Positions 7,689 through 15,427 of a stretch of 44,969 bases of DNA are shown piece after piece. The translations under genes and the position numbers were made by a program. The notes under the pieces are model-generated. The model was not told the DNA's origin. It saw nothing but the letters and a program-made list of their open reading frames with translations, and made no database searches. The stretch is taken from positions 359,783 through 404,751 of the forward strand of contig NZ_LMHM01000012.1 of assembly GCF_001427785.1 (NCBI RefSeq), written 5' to 3'. The stretch comes from Lysobacter sp. Root690 (lineage in GTDB: Bacteria; Pseudomonadota; Gammaproteobacteria; Xanthomonadales; Xanthomonadaceae). Each line of letters begins with the position of its first letter. The first letter of the stretch is position 1.

Positions 7689-8948
7689 ATGATTCCACTG
7701 GAACGCGAACGATCGCTGGCCGACGCCGATGCGGTGATCCGCGGCTACGTGCGCGATCAGGGCTGGCGGATGCAGATCGAGGTGCTCGGCGAGGGCATCG
7801 CTTCGACCGTGTGCACCTTGTACGACGCCGACGGTGTCGCCATCAGCAACGGCTTCGGCAAGGGCGAGGCCGCCGCCTCGCTGACCGGCGCGATGTATGA
7901 AGCGGTCGAGCACTACTACACGCGCAAGCCGCCGGCCGACGAACCCATCGCGCTGGTGCCTTCGCAACAATTCGCCCAGGACCCACGTTACGCCGGCCTG
8001 CCGTTCGTGGCCGCGTTCGAGGCCAATCCGCAACAACAGCTGGCCTGCCGCGCTTATCGCCGCCTCGACGAGCACGGCCCTGGCGAGGACAACGTGCCGG
8101 TGCCGTTGTTCATGACCTACCCGGCGTATCTGCACAATCTGGTCGAGGGCGACGACTTCGATTACACCAGCGCGATCCGCTTCAGCTCCAACAGCGGCGT
8201 GGCGATCGGCGCCAGCCTGGAGGAAGCCGCGGTCCACGCGATCGGCGAACTGGTCGAGCGCGATGCGTGGTCGCTGTTCCTGATCGCGCATTACCTGGGC
8301 GATCCGACCCGCCTGGGCGTGATCGTCGATCCGCAGTCGCTGCCCGACGAGGTCGCGCGCATCCACCGCGCGGTGTGCGGGCAACTCGATCGCGAGGTGT
8401 GGCTGATCGATGTGACCACCGACCTGCAGTTCCCGGCCTTCATCGCCACCACCGCCGACATCCTCGCCGACGAGGAAACGTTTCCCTGCGGCTACGGCGC
8501 GTCGCTGTACGCCGCGCATGCCGCGACGCGCGCGTTGACCGAACTGGTGCAGTGCATCGACATCAAGTCGCGCACGCCGAAGATGCGCGAGTACAGCCGG
8601 CTCGCGCTGGATACTTTGAGCGAATACCGCAAGCTGCGCGATTGCGCCTATTTCCAGGTCCGCGCCGACCGGCTGGAACGGGTCGACTGGGCCCATCCCG
8701 CGCGCGCGCCGATGCCGCCCAAAGCGATGCTAGCCGCCATGATCGCGCATCTGCGTCGGCATGGCATCGGCGTGTACTACGCGATCAACCAGCACGCGCC
8801 GGGCGCGTTCTGCATCGTCAGCTGCGTGTCGTTCGAACTCGAACGCTTCTTCATGGTGAGTTCGGGCATCGCGATGGGCCCGGGCCGGCGCGGCATGGAC
8901 CTGCTGGAAGGCCGTCTGCGGGTGCCGGCGTTGGCGCCATCGGCTTGA
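7689..8948 (+). CDS. Stand-alone YcaO-domain enzyme
   Basis: 419 residues. YcaO enzymes use ATP to activate backbone amides, forming azolines, thioamides or amidines in RiPPs; E. coli YcaO assists ribosomal protein S12 methylthiolation. Visible YcaO signatures are GFGKGEAAASLTGAMYEAVE (55-74), SSNSGVAIGASLEEA (166-180) and ELVERDAWS (187-195), which carry the conserved ATP/Mg-binding acidic residues. The C-terminus reads VPALAPSA, only a loose version of the PxPxP tail of azoline-forming members. No fused or adjacent E1-like (ocin-ThiF) or TfuA partner is seen, so the chemistry is undetermined. AAGGAG about 8 bases upstream fixes the ATG at 7689. It follows the 45-residue peptide gene and a hairpin; nothing downstream belongs to the unit, since the next gene is on the opposite strand. 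Confidence 0.9.
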   Translation: MIPLERERSLADADAVIRGYVRDQGWRMQIEVLGEGIASTVCTLYDADGVAISNGFGKGEAAASLTGAMYEAVEHYYTRKPPADEPIALVPSQQFAQDPRYAGLPFVAAFEANPQQQLACRAYRRLDEHGPGEDNVPVPLFMTYPAYLHNLVEGDDFDYTSAIRFSSNSGVAIGASLEEAAVHAIGELVERDAWSLFLIAHYLGDPTRLGVIVDPQSLPDEVARIHRAVCGQLDREVWLIDVTTDLQFPAFIATTADILADEETFPCGYGASLYAAHAATRALTELVQCIDIKSRTPKMREYSRLALDTLSEYRKLRDCAYFQVRADRLERVDWAHPARAPMPPKAMLAAMIAHLRRHGIGVYYAINQHAPGAFCIVSCVSFELERFFMVSSGIAMGPGRRGMDLLEGRLRVPALAPSA

Positions 8949-9063
8949 ATGCCGCGATCGGAATCCTGCGAGTCGGGGCTGATGATTCGAAACGCCGATG
9001 AGGTGAGGCCAATGACTTGAAGTCGGCGTCGCGTTCGTCGCGGCGCCGGTACCACCTCACGCT

Positions 9064-10296
9064 TCAGCCGCCGTAACGCGGGTAGACAGCGGGGAACCCG
9101 CTGGGCGCGCGCTCGTGATCGTTCTTGTTCTTCAACGTGGTGGCCTTGCGGCATTGGCGCGCGGCGCGCTGGGTGCCGGCCGGATCGGCCGCGTCGATGC
9201 AAACCTTGGTGCCGTCGCGTTCCATCAGCGCCTGTCCGCCGCCGAAGTCCGTGACTGCGTCGTACACGAACTCGCTCAGCGGCCGTCCCTGCGCATCGAG
9301 CAGCGCGAACTTGCCCGCGCGCGACACCGCGATCAGACCCTTGAGGTCCCAGGTCACTTCGATATCGCGCTGGTCGTAAACCAGTCGCCCCCGGGTGTCG
9401 AACAGCTCCAGCCGATAGCGCGCGGGATTGGCCTTGCGGTACTGCATCTTCTGGTACTGGTTGAGCGTTTCTGGCTCCGGATTGAGCAAGGTCGAATAGC
9501 CCACGGTGCGGCCGTAGAACGAACCGCCCGCGCGCGGCATGCGCACGCCGCTGAGGAAATTCACCGCAACGCTGCGGTGCTCGCGTTCGAACAGCATCGC
9601 CCAACCTTCGTCGAGGCCTTCGACATCCACGTTCGGCGAAATATCGAAGTATTCGATCGGCAGCACCGTCCGGCCGCGCGCATCCAGCAAGCCGGTGCGA
9701 TAGCGCTTGGGTTCGCCCGCCGTGCTCACGTCGCGTTCCACCAGATACCAGGAGACCGTGGGCCGGGATTGGGTGTGGCGTTCGAAGATGCGGCGATAGT
9801 CAAACGGGACGACGGTCTTGCCGTCGGTGTCGATCACGCCGTAACGCTCGGCATCGGCATCACCACCGGGCGGCTTGATGATCGCGACGGCCTGGCCGTT
9901 GACAAAGTTCAGCTCCCTTTCGAACAGCGTGGTCGCGGTTTGCCGGCCCTGCCGGTCGAAACTGCGCAAGCTTTGCAGGCCGATCGCGCCGAAACCGTCG
10001 GCGCCGCGATCGATGATGTGTTGATAGCCGATCGGGATCACCACCCGGTTCTTCCGATCGACGATGCCGAAAGCCTGCTCATCGTGTTTGTGAATCCGCG
10101 CCAGGCGCAAACCGTCGCCGTAAGTCGCGACCGTCTGGTGCGCCGGCGCCGGCTGCCCCTGTTCGACGATCGGCGCCGGCTCGCGCTGCGGAATCTGTTT
10201 GCCCGACAGCGCCTGGTAATAGCGCACCGGCGCGCAGCCGGCGGCCAGGGCGCAGGACAAGGCGAATGCGATCAGGCGGAGCGAGGCGTTGCGCAT
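9064..10296 (-). CDS. WG-repeat lipoprotein
   Basis: 410 residues. The N-terminus MRNASLRLIAFALSCALAAGC has a lipobox (LAAGC, lipidated C21), so it is anchored in the outer or inner membrane. The body has several degenerate WG-type repeats, each of the form 'G-[IL]-[VIL]-D-x-x-G-[KR]-x-V-x-P-x-x-Y': FGIVDRKNRVVIPIGYQHI, YGVIDTDGKTVVPFDYRRI, TGLLDARGRTVLPIEYFDI and ALLDAQGRPLSEFVYDAV. Such repeats build beta-rich scaffolds and usually bind partners; no enzyme activity is implied. It is convergent with ycaO and divergent from the hydrolase at 10468. No strong Shine-Dalgarno is seen, but the lipobox supports the start. Confidence 0.85.
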   Translation of the reverse strand: MRNASLRLIAFALSCALAAGCAPVRYYQALSGKQIPQREPAPIVEQGQPAPAHQTVATYGDGLRLARIHKHDEQAFGIVDRKNRVVIPIGYQHIIDRGADGFGAIGLQSLRSFDRQGRQTATTLFERELNFVNGQAVAIIKPPGGDADAERYGVIDTDGKTVVPFDYRRIFERHTQSRPTVSWYLVERDVSTAGEPKRYRTGLLDARGRTVLPIEYFDISPNVDVEGLDEGWAMLFEREHRSVAVNFLSGVRMPRAGGSFYGRTVGYSTLLNPEPETLNQYQKMQYRKANPARYRLELFDTRGRLVYDQRDIEVTWDLKGLIAVSRAGKFALLDAQGRPLSEFVYDAVTDFGGGQALMERDGTKVCIDAADPAGTQRAARQCRKATTLKNKNDHERAPSGFPAVYPRYGG

Positions 10297-10467
10297 CGGA
10301 GGCCGACATTGGGGGCTGGCTGATGATTAGCACGAATCGGCGCTCGCGGTATCGGCGAACGGGCTCGCGCGACCTCGGCCGCGACCGAACAAGCGTCGCG
10401 GCTTGTGCGCGATATTCCATCTCGCGTGCAGTAGGCTGGGCGTCCGCTCAACCGACGCAGGACGCCC

Positions 10468-11706
10468 ATGCCGAAACGCTCGCCCGCCGACGCCGTGGCC
10501 GGCCACGGCACCGACCTGCGCGGCATCGGCCGCCTGACCATCGACGCCATCACCGGCGTGACCGATCTGGTCGAATCCGTCCACGCCACCATCGTCGCCC
10601 TGCCGTCGCCGCTCGGCGCCGCGGTGCGCGACCCGACCCGCGGCATCACCGGCCTGGTTTACCGCAGCGTGCGCGGCATCACCCGCTTCGTCGGCGACGG
10701 ACTGGACCTGGCGCTGGCCCAGTTCGCGCCGCTGCTGAACCGGATCGACTCGCTGCCGCAGCGCGGCGCGGTGGTGTCCGCGCTCAACGGTGTGCTCGGC
10801 GACCATCTGGCCGCGACCGGAAATCCTCTCGCGATCGACATGCACCTGCGTAAGGACGGCCGGCCGCTCAAGCTTGGGCGCAAATCCCTGGCGGCGGCCT
10901 ACCCGCAAGCCACCGGCAAGATCGTGGTGCTGATCCACGGCCTGTGCATGAACGACCTGCAGTGGAACTGGAACGGCCACGATTACGGCGCCGCGCTCGC
11001 CCGCGATGCCGGCTGGACGCCGGTGTACCTGCATTACAACACCGGTCGCCATATCTCCAGCAACGGCCGCGAGCTGTCGGCGCAACTCGACAAACTGCTG
11101 CGCGAATGGCCGGTGCCGGTGGAACGTTTCGCGATCGTCTGCCACAGCATGGGCGGACTGGTCGCGCGCAGCGCCTGCTACCACGCGCAGCGCGGCAAGC
11201 GGCAGTGGCTGAGCCGGCTCGACAGTCTGGTGTTCCTCGGCACCCCGCATCACGGCGCGCCGCTGGAGCGCGCCGGCAGCTGGTTCGACATGCTGATCGG
11301 GCTGAGCCCATACACCGCGCCGTTCGCGCGGCTCGGCAAGATCCGCAGCGCCGGCATCCAGGACCTGCGCCACGGCAACCTGATCGAAGCCGACTGGCGC
11401 AAGCACGGCGACGACGGCCGCCGCGATCCGCGCACGCCGTTGCCGCTGCCGGAATCTGTGCGCAGCTACGCGATCGCGGTATCCACCGATAAAGAAGGTG
11501 CATCGAACGTCGGCGGCCTCGCGGCGGCGCAACGCTTCAGCGGCGACACCCTGGTGCCGGTCGCGAGTGCGCTGGGGCTGCATCCCGATCCCGCGTTCGA
11601 TCTGCATATTCCCAAGAGCCATCGCTGGATCGGCCATGGCCTGCACCATCTCGACCTGCTTGGGGATGCGCAGGTGTATCGGCGGATTCGTCGCTGGCTG
11701 GGGTGA
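10468..11706 (+). CDS. Alpha/beta hydrolase, PGAP1/lipase-like, with long N-terminal extension
   Basis: 412 residues. The hydrolase domain starts near residue 150 (KIVVLIHGLCMN gives the oxyanion loop). The nucleophile is S227 in CHSMGG, the acid probably D360 in SGDTLVP, and the His lies in GLHHLDLL (393-394). The loop FLGTPHHGAPLERAG (256-270) is typical of lipase/PGAP1-like esterases that act on large lipid or polyester substrates. The first 150 residues form predicted amphipathic helices (ITGVTDLVESVHATI, ITGLVYRSVRGITRFV) with no signal peptide, so the enzyme is probably cytoplasmic and may associate with membranes or granules through this part. The substrate cannot be told from sequence. 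AGGA precedes the ATG. Confidence 0.85.
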   Translation: MPKRSPADAVAGHGTDLRGIGRLTIDAITGVTDLVESVHATIVALPSPLGAAVRDPTRGITGLVYRSVRGITRFVGDGLDLALAQFAPLLNRIDSLPQRGAVVSALNGVLGDHLAATGNPLAIDMHLRKDGRPLKLGRKSLAAAYPQATGKIVVLIHGLCMNDLQWNWNGHDYGAALARDAGWTPVYLHYNTGRHISSNGRELSAQLDKLLREWPVPVERFAIVCHSMGGLVARSACYHAQRGKRQWLSRLDSLVFLGTPHHGAPLERAGSWFDMLIGLSPYTAPFARLGKIRSAGIQDLRHGNLIEADWRKHGDDGRRDPRTPLPLPESVRSYAIAVSTDKEGASNVGGLAAAQRFSGDTLVPVASALGLHPDPAFDLHIPKSHRWIGHGLHHLDLLGDAQVYRRIRRWLG

Positions 11707-11764
11707 GCGGTCGTTGTTCGGGGTGGATGGCGTGATGTTGCGTTCGCCGTTTACGTGAATTCGT

Positions 11765-11872
11765 GGTCGCGGCTTGCGCCGCTCCTACAGTCGGACGCGC
11801 GGGCTTAGTCGATCCTTCCACACGCGACGCCAGTGGCGATGTCCCACTGTAGGAGCGGCGCAAGCCGCGACC
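11765..11872. repeat. Inverted pair of 26-bp REP-like elements
   Basis: A 26-bp unit at 11765-11790 (core GCGGCTTGCGCCGC, ending CTCCTACAG) recurs as a perfect reverse complement at 11847-11872, with 56 bp between. Each unit contains its own small hairpin (GCGGC-TTGC-GCCGC). A third, imperfect copy is at 44798-44823. I read it as a REP/REPIN-type interspersed repeat. It lies between the convergent hydrolase and LytTR regulator genes and could end transcription from both. Confidence 0.85.
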
Positions 11873-11954
11873 GCGCCATCTCGCTGGCGACGATTCGTCG
11901 ACCGGCCTGGCGTGCATCCGATCCGACGCGCCGCGCCCACGCCGCAGCCCGCGC

Positions 11955-12722
11955 TCAATCGTCGCGCCGCGAGCCGACCAGGCGCAGAAAGGTTTCGTGC
12001 TGATACCGGCTCATGCGCAGCTGCTGGCCGTTGTCCATGGTCACGACATGGTGGCCGTTGAACCACGGATGGATAGTCCGCACCCGTTGCACGTTGACGA
12101 TCGCCGAGCGATGCACGCGGGCGAAGCGGCGCGGATCCAGGCGCGCGGCGAGCGCGGACATGGTCTCGCGCAGTTCGTGGATGCGATCGACCAGGTGGAT
12201 CTGCACCGTGTTGCGGTTGGCCTTGATCCAGACGATGTCGTCGACCGCCACGAAGATCACGTGTTCGTCGACCCGCACCGCGATGCGTTCGAGGTACTCG
12301 TCGCGTTGGCGCAGGCTTTCCAGCGCCTGCAGGATCCGCGCTTGAGCGTCGCCGGCCGCGGACAAGCGCGACTTGGCGCGTTGCAAGGTCGTGGCGAAGC
12401 GCTCGCGACTGAACGGCTTGACCAGGTAGTCGACCGCGTTAGCCTCGAACGCGCGCACCGCGTATTGCTCGTAGGCGGTGACGAAGATCGTCGCCGGCAT
12501 GCGCTGCGCGCCGATCGCCGCGACCACGTCCAGCCCGGTCATCGCCGGCATCTGGATGTCGAGGAACACCAGGTCGGGCGACTGGTTGCGGATCGCCTCG
12601 ACCGCGGACGCGCCGTCGCCGCATTCGCCGAGCACGTCGATCTCGGCGTCGGCGTCGAGCAGACGCACGATCGCGCGGCGCGCGATCGGTTCGTCGTCGA
12701 CCACCAGCGCGGTGAGGCTCAT
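11955..12722 (-). CDS. LytTR-family response regulator
   Basis: 255 residues. The receiver domain (1-120) has acidic D10/E11, phospho-acceptor D55 in LDIQMP, T82 and K102 in VKPF. The C-terminal LytTR DNA-binding domain (about 150-250) has the usual DDIVWIKANRNTV, RRFARVHRSAIVNV and LRMSRYQ signatures. The ATG at 12722 overlaps the kinase stop (TGA at 12719-12721) in an ATGA arrangement, so the pair is translationally coupled. LytTR regulators bind paired 9-bp sites and often control cell-surface, virulence or competence genes; no target is obvious here. A much longer reading frame through the kinase region is only a shadow. Confidence 0.95.
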   Translation of the reverse strand: MSLTALVVDDEPIARRAIVRLLDADAEIDVLGECGDGASAVEAIRNQSPDLVFLDIQMPAMTGLDVVAAIGAQRMPATIFVTAYEQYAVRAFEANAVDYLVKPFSRERFATTLQRAKSRLSAAGDAQARILQALESLRQRDEYLERIAVRVDEHVIFVAVDDIVWIKANRNTVQIHLVDRIHELRETMSALAARLDPRRFARVHRSAIVNVQRVRTIHPWFNGHHVVTMDNGQQLRMSRYQHETFLRLVGSRRDD

Positions 12723-13843
12723 GCGCCAATATGCTCCGGTTCGTCGTCGGCCGAGTCGAGCTCGCGGAACGGCAGCCGGATGCGGCAGGCCACGCCCTGC
12801 GGCCAGATCAGGTCGAGACGCAGCTGCGCGGCATCGCCGTACAGTTCCTGCAAACGCAGTTGCGTGTTGGACAGACCGATGCCGTGGCCCGCGCCGTCGC
12901 CTTCGGACGTGCGTTCGGTATCTAGCGTGCTGTTGTGATTGCGCACGTCGATGCACAGCTGATCGCCTTCGCGCCGGCAATCGATCTCGATCCGGTCGCT
13001 GCCGACGCGGCGGCCGATGCCGTGGCGGATCGCGTTCTCGACGATCGGCTGCAGCACCAGGCTCGGTACCGCGCAGTTCACGGTATCGGGCGCGACATAG
13101 ATCTGCGTGGTCAGCCGATCCTTGAAGCGCACGCGCTGGATGCCGAGGTACAGGTCCAGCAGTTCCAGTTCGCGTTGCAGGCTGATTTCCTGGCCGTCGT
13201 AGTCCTCCAGGAACGCGCGCAGCAACTCGCTCAGGCGCAGCAGCATGTCTTCGGCCGACACGGTGTCCTCGTTGAGCAAGGTCACGATGGCGTGCAGGGT
13301 GTTGAACAGGAAATGCGGCTGCAACTGGGTCTTGAGCACCTGCAGCCGCGACCGCGCCAGTTCGGTCGCGAGCCGGCTGGCTTCGACCTCGCGGCGGGCT
13401 TTCTCGGCCTGGTAGTGCAAGGAATGCTGGATGGCCAGCAGCGCCCAATAGGTCATGAAACCGGTCGCCGCGTAGCGGCCGATGTACTGCTGCAGTTGCT
13501 CGCCGAACGAGCCCGGCTCGGTCATCGTCGATACCGTCGCGCCGATCGCCAGCGCCAGCGCGGTCACGCCGGCGCCGCTGAGCAGATGCGCGGTCAGCGC
13601 GCGCAGCGGCGTCGGCGGCTGGATCGGCCGGCGCGCGGCCAGACGAAACACCATCGGCGCCAATGCGGCCCAGGTGTACCACTGGATCATCGACCAGCGC
13701 AGGTAATCGAGGATCGACCACACCGTCGAGCCGAGCAGCGCGTCGTGCACCAGGCCTTGCAGCGCGAACACCAGCACCACCGCCGACCACAGGCCGAGGT
13801 AGCGGCGCAGGCCGATGACGGTGTCGCCGAGCTGGATGTTCAT
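12719..13843 (-). CDS. LytS/YehU-type sensor histidine kinase
   Basis: 374 residues. Four hydrophobic helices in the first 140 residues form a membrane sensor without a large periplasmic domain. A short coiled-coil (KARREVEASRLATELARSRL) leads to the His_kinase domain, LKTQLQPHFLFNTLHAI with phospho-acceptor H177, followed by a HATPase_c domain with PIVENAIRHGIG (N box) and GHGIGLSNTQLRL (G box). This is the kinase class that partners LytTR regulators, and the gene overlaps the LytTR gene by four bases. The signal sensed is unknown. Confidence 0.94.
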   Translation of the reverse strand: MNIQLGDTVIGLRRYLGLWSAVVLVFALQGLVHDALLGSTVWSILDYLRWSMIQWYTWAALAPMVFRLAARRPIQPPTPLRALTAHLLSGAGVTALALAIGATVSTMTEPGSFGEQLQQYIGRYAATGFMTYWALLAIQHSLHYQAEKARREVEASRLATELARSRLQVLKTQLQPHFLFNTLHAIVTLLNEDTVSAEDMLLRLSELLRAFLEDYDGQEISLQRELELLDLYLGIQRVRFKDRLTTQIYVAPDTVNCAVPSLVLQPIVENAIRHGIGRRVGSDRIEIDCRREGDQLCIDVRNHNSTLDTERTSEGDGAGHGIGLSNTQLRLQELYGDAAQLRLDLIWPQGVACRIRLPFRELDSADDEPEHIGA

Positions 13844-14058
13844 GAGCGGCCGATGCAGCGGAGTCAGCGCCGATCCTAAGCGCCTGCACGCGCTTCGAAC
13901 AGCATTGGTTCGCGTCGCTACGATTGGTCCGGCCGCAGCGACGATTCGTCCCGAACGCGTGGACCGGCGCGGCCCGGGCCGGCTGTGATGCGCGCATCGG
14001 AGCGCCGGCGGATGGCGTCGGCGCCCGAGCCACCACCATCCCGCACCGGAGTCTGGCC

Positions 14059-14472
14059 ATGCGATCGTCCCGCGCCGCAGTTCTGACCGTTGTCGCCGTG
14101 TTCTCGTTCGCCACCGTCCTGCCCGCCCAGGCCGGCACGCGCACGCACTATTTCGAACTGATCAATCGCGCCCACGATCGCCTGGTCGCGTTGGCTATCG
14201 CGCCCGCCGGCAGCGACCGCTTTCAGCCCGAGCCGCTGGGCGAAGCGATCGACGGCGGCGGCGATTCGGCCACCATCGAATGGGCCGGCGAACAATGCGT
14301 CTACGATCTGCGCTTCACCTTCGGCAACGGCCGGGCGGTGGTGTACAGCGATATCGATGTGTGCCGCAATCGCAGCCTGCGCATTCAACCGTTGCGGCGG
14401 GGGCGAGCGGCGGCCGATGGCGTCGCCGTCGATGCATCGCCGGCCACGGCCGATGCGGCGCCCAATCCGTAA
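14059..14472 (+). CDS. Small secreted protein of unknown function
   Basis: 137 residues with a clear signal peptide (MRSSRAAVLTVVAVFSF through LPAQA, residue 24). The ATG at 14059 is preceded by GGAG. The mature part (THYFELINRAHDRLVALAIAP, then a Cys pair about 18 residues apart in ECVYDLRF-like and DVCRNRSL contexts) looks like a small beta-sandwich held by one disulfide. The C-terminal 25 residues are Ala/Pro-rich and probably disordered. Family not recognised. Divergent from the LytS kinase gene, so possibly under its control; that is inference from position only. Confidence 0.7.
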   Translation: MRSSRAAVLTVVAVFSFATVLPAQAGTRTHYFELINRAHDRLVALAIAPAGSDRFQPEPLGEAIDGGGDSATIEWAGEQCVYDLRFTFGNGRAVVYSDIDVCRNRSLRIQPLRRGRAAADGVAVDASPATADAAPNP

Positions 14473-14659
14473 GAGCGGGCGTAGCCAATGGGCGCAGTGC
14501 GTCGGAGTCGAAGCGCTCCCGCATCATCTAAGTCCTTTGTGTCCGTATCGAATCGAGCGCGAATCGAACATCCGCGACCGCTCGCGCGTTGCTTGCGAAC
14601 GAAAGTTCTCCCGGGTAGATTCGCCCCACCGCCGATGCGGCGCATGCCAAGGAAGACCG

Positions 14660-15364
14660 ATGCCATTCCAACGCTCGCGCGACCGATCGCCGCATGTCGC
14701 GCAACGCTTGCGCCAATACACGCAGATCGAACGTAGTCGGTTGCTGCTATGCGTCGCGGTCTGCGTCATGGCGCTGACCGCGGCTACCGCTTGCAGTCGG
14801 GCTGATGGCGCGAGCGCCGGAAAACAGCCGTCCACGACCCCGACGACCTCGTCGCGGCAAGCCGCAATCCCACCGGCCGACGCCATGACCGCGATCAAGA
14901 ACGCAATAGACACCGTGGTGGCCGCCGACACCCTGAGCGTCGACTACGTCGAAACCTTGCTGTCGGTGCGACTGAAAAAAGAGTCCGACAACGGATCGTT
15001 CACCTTCTACGCCGCGAGCGGCGGGCGGTTCGCCGGGCTGGTGGTGAAGGCGGTCGATTTGCGGATCAGCGACAGCGACCCCGCCAACAGCATGCTGGTG
15101 ATCGAACTGGCCCAGCCCGGTCCGGACGCGAACGAGTTCGCCCGGCGTTTCTGGACCAAGCCCGACTACATGCCGCCGAGTCCGCATTCCCGGGCGTCGT
15201 CGGGTTACTGGTCCACCCGGCAGGGCGGCAACAAGATCAGCATCGGCCACCCGTTCGATCACGATCACATCAACAGCGTCGTGATCGATCGCATTGCCGA
15301 TACGCCGTGTCCGCCCGAGGTATGCGAGCCCGCACCGCTGCCGCCGCTTCCGAAGTCGTCGTGA
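14660..15364 (+). CDS. Membrane-anchored or lipoprotein of unknown function
   Basis: 234 residues. AAGGA precedes the ATG at 14660. After a basic 25-residue N-terminus comes a hydrophobic segment (LLLCVAVCVMALTAATAC, about 28-45) ending in a Cys, which may be a weak lipobox (ATAC has Ala where Leu is usual). A Ser/Thr/Pro linker follows, then a folded domain with FTFYAASGGRFAGLVVKAVDLRI and a C-terminal CPPEVCEP motif with two Cys. Family not recognised. It is convergent with the S8 protease gene, with a strong hairpin between them. Confidence 0.65.
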   Translation: MPFQRSRDRSPHVAQRLRQYTQIERSRLLLCVAVCVMALTAATACSRADGASAGKQPSTTPTTSSRQAAIPPADAMTAIKNAIDTVVAADTLSVDYVETLLSVRLKKESDNGSFTFYAASGGRFAGLVVKAVDLRISDSDPANSMLVIELAQPGPDANEFARRFWTKPDYMPPSPHSRASSGYWSTRQGGNKISIGHPFDHDHINSVVIDRIADTPCPPEVCEPAPLPPLPKSS

Positions 15365-15378
15365 TTCGTACGCGCCGC

Positions 15379-15409
15379 GCGGACGCGCCGCACGCGGCGG
15401 CGCGTCCGC
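15379..15409. terminator. Hairpin between convergent genes
   Basis: Perfect 13-bp arms (15379-15391 and 15397-15409) with a 5-base loop, placed between two converging stop codons. There is no T run on either side, so it may act as a bidirectional barrier or stabiliser rather than a classical terminator. Confidence 0.6.
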
Positions 15410-15427
15410 CGATGGCTCATCGCAGGT

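Noticed and set aside
7443-8696. 417-codon minus-strand frame
   Set aside because: Antisense to ycaO and the small peptide; no domain and no start signals.
4209-8948. A complete NRPS/PKS cluster around the phosphopantetheinyl transferase
   Set aside because: No carrier protein, adenylation or ketosynthase domain is present in the window.
11955-14144. Very long minus-strand frame extending the LytTR regulator upstream
   Set aside because: The extra part is the kinase gene read in another frame and is Arg/Pro-rich; the regulator's true start is the ATGA overlap at 12722.
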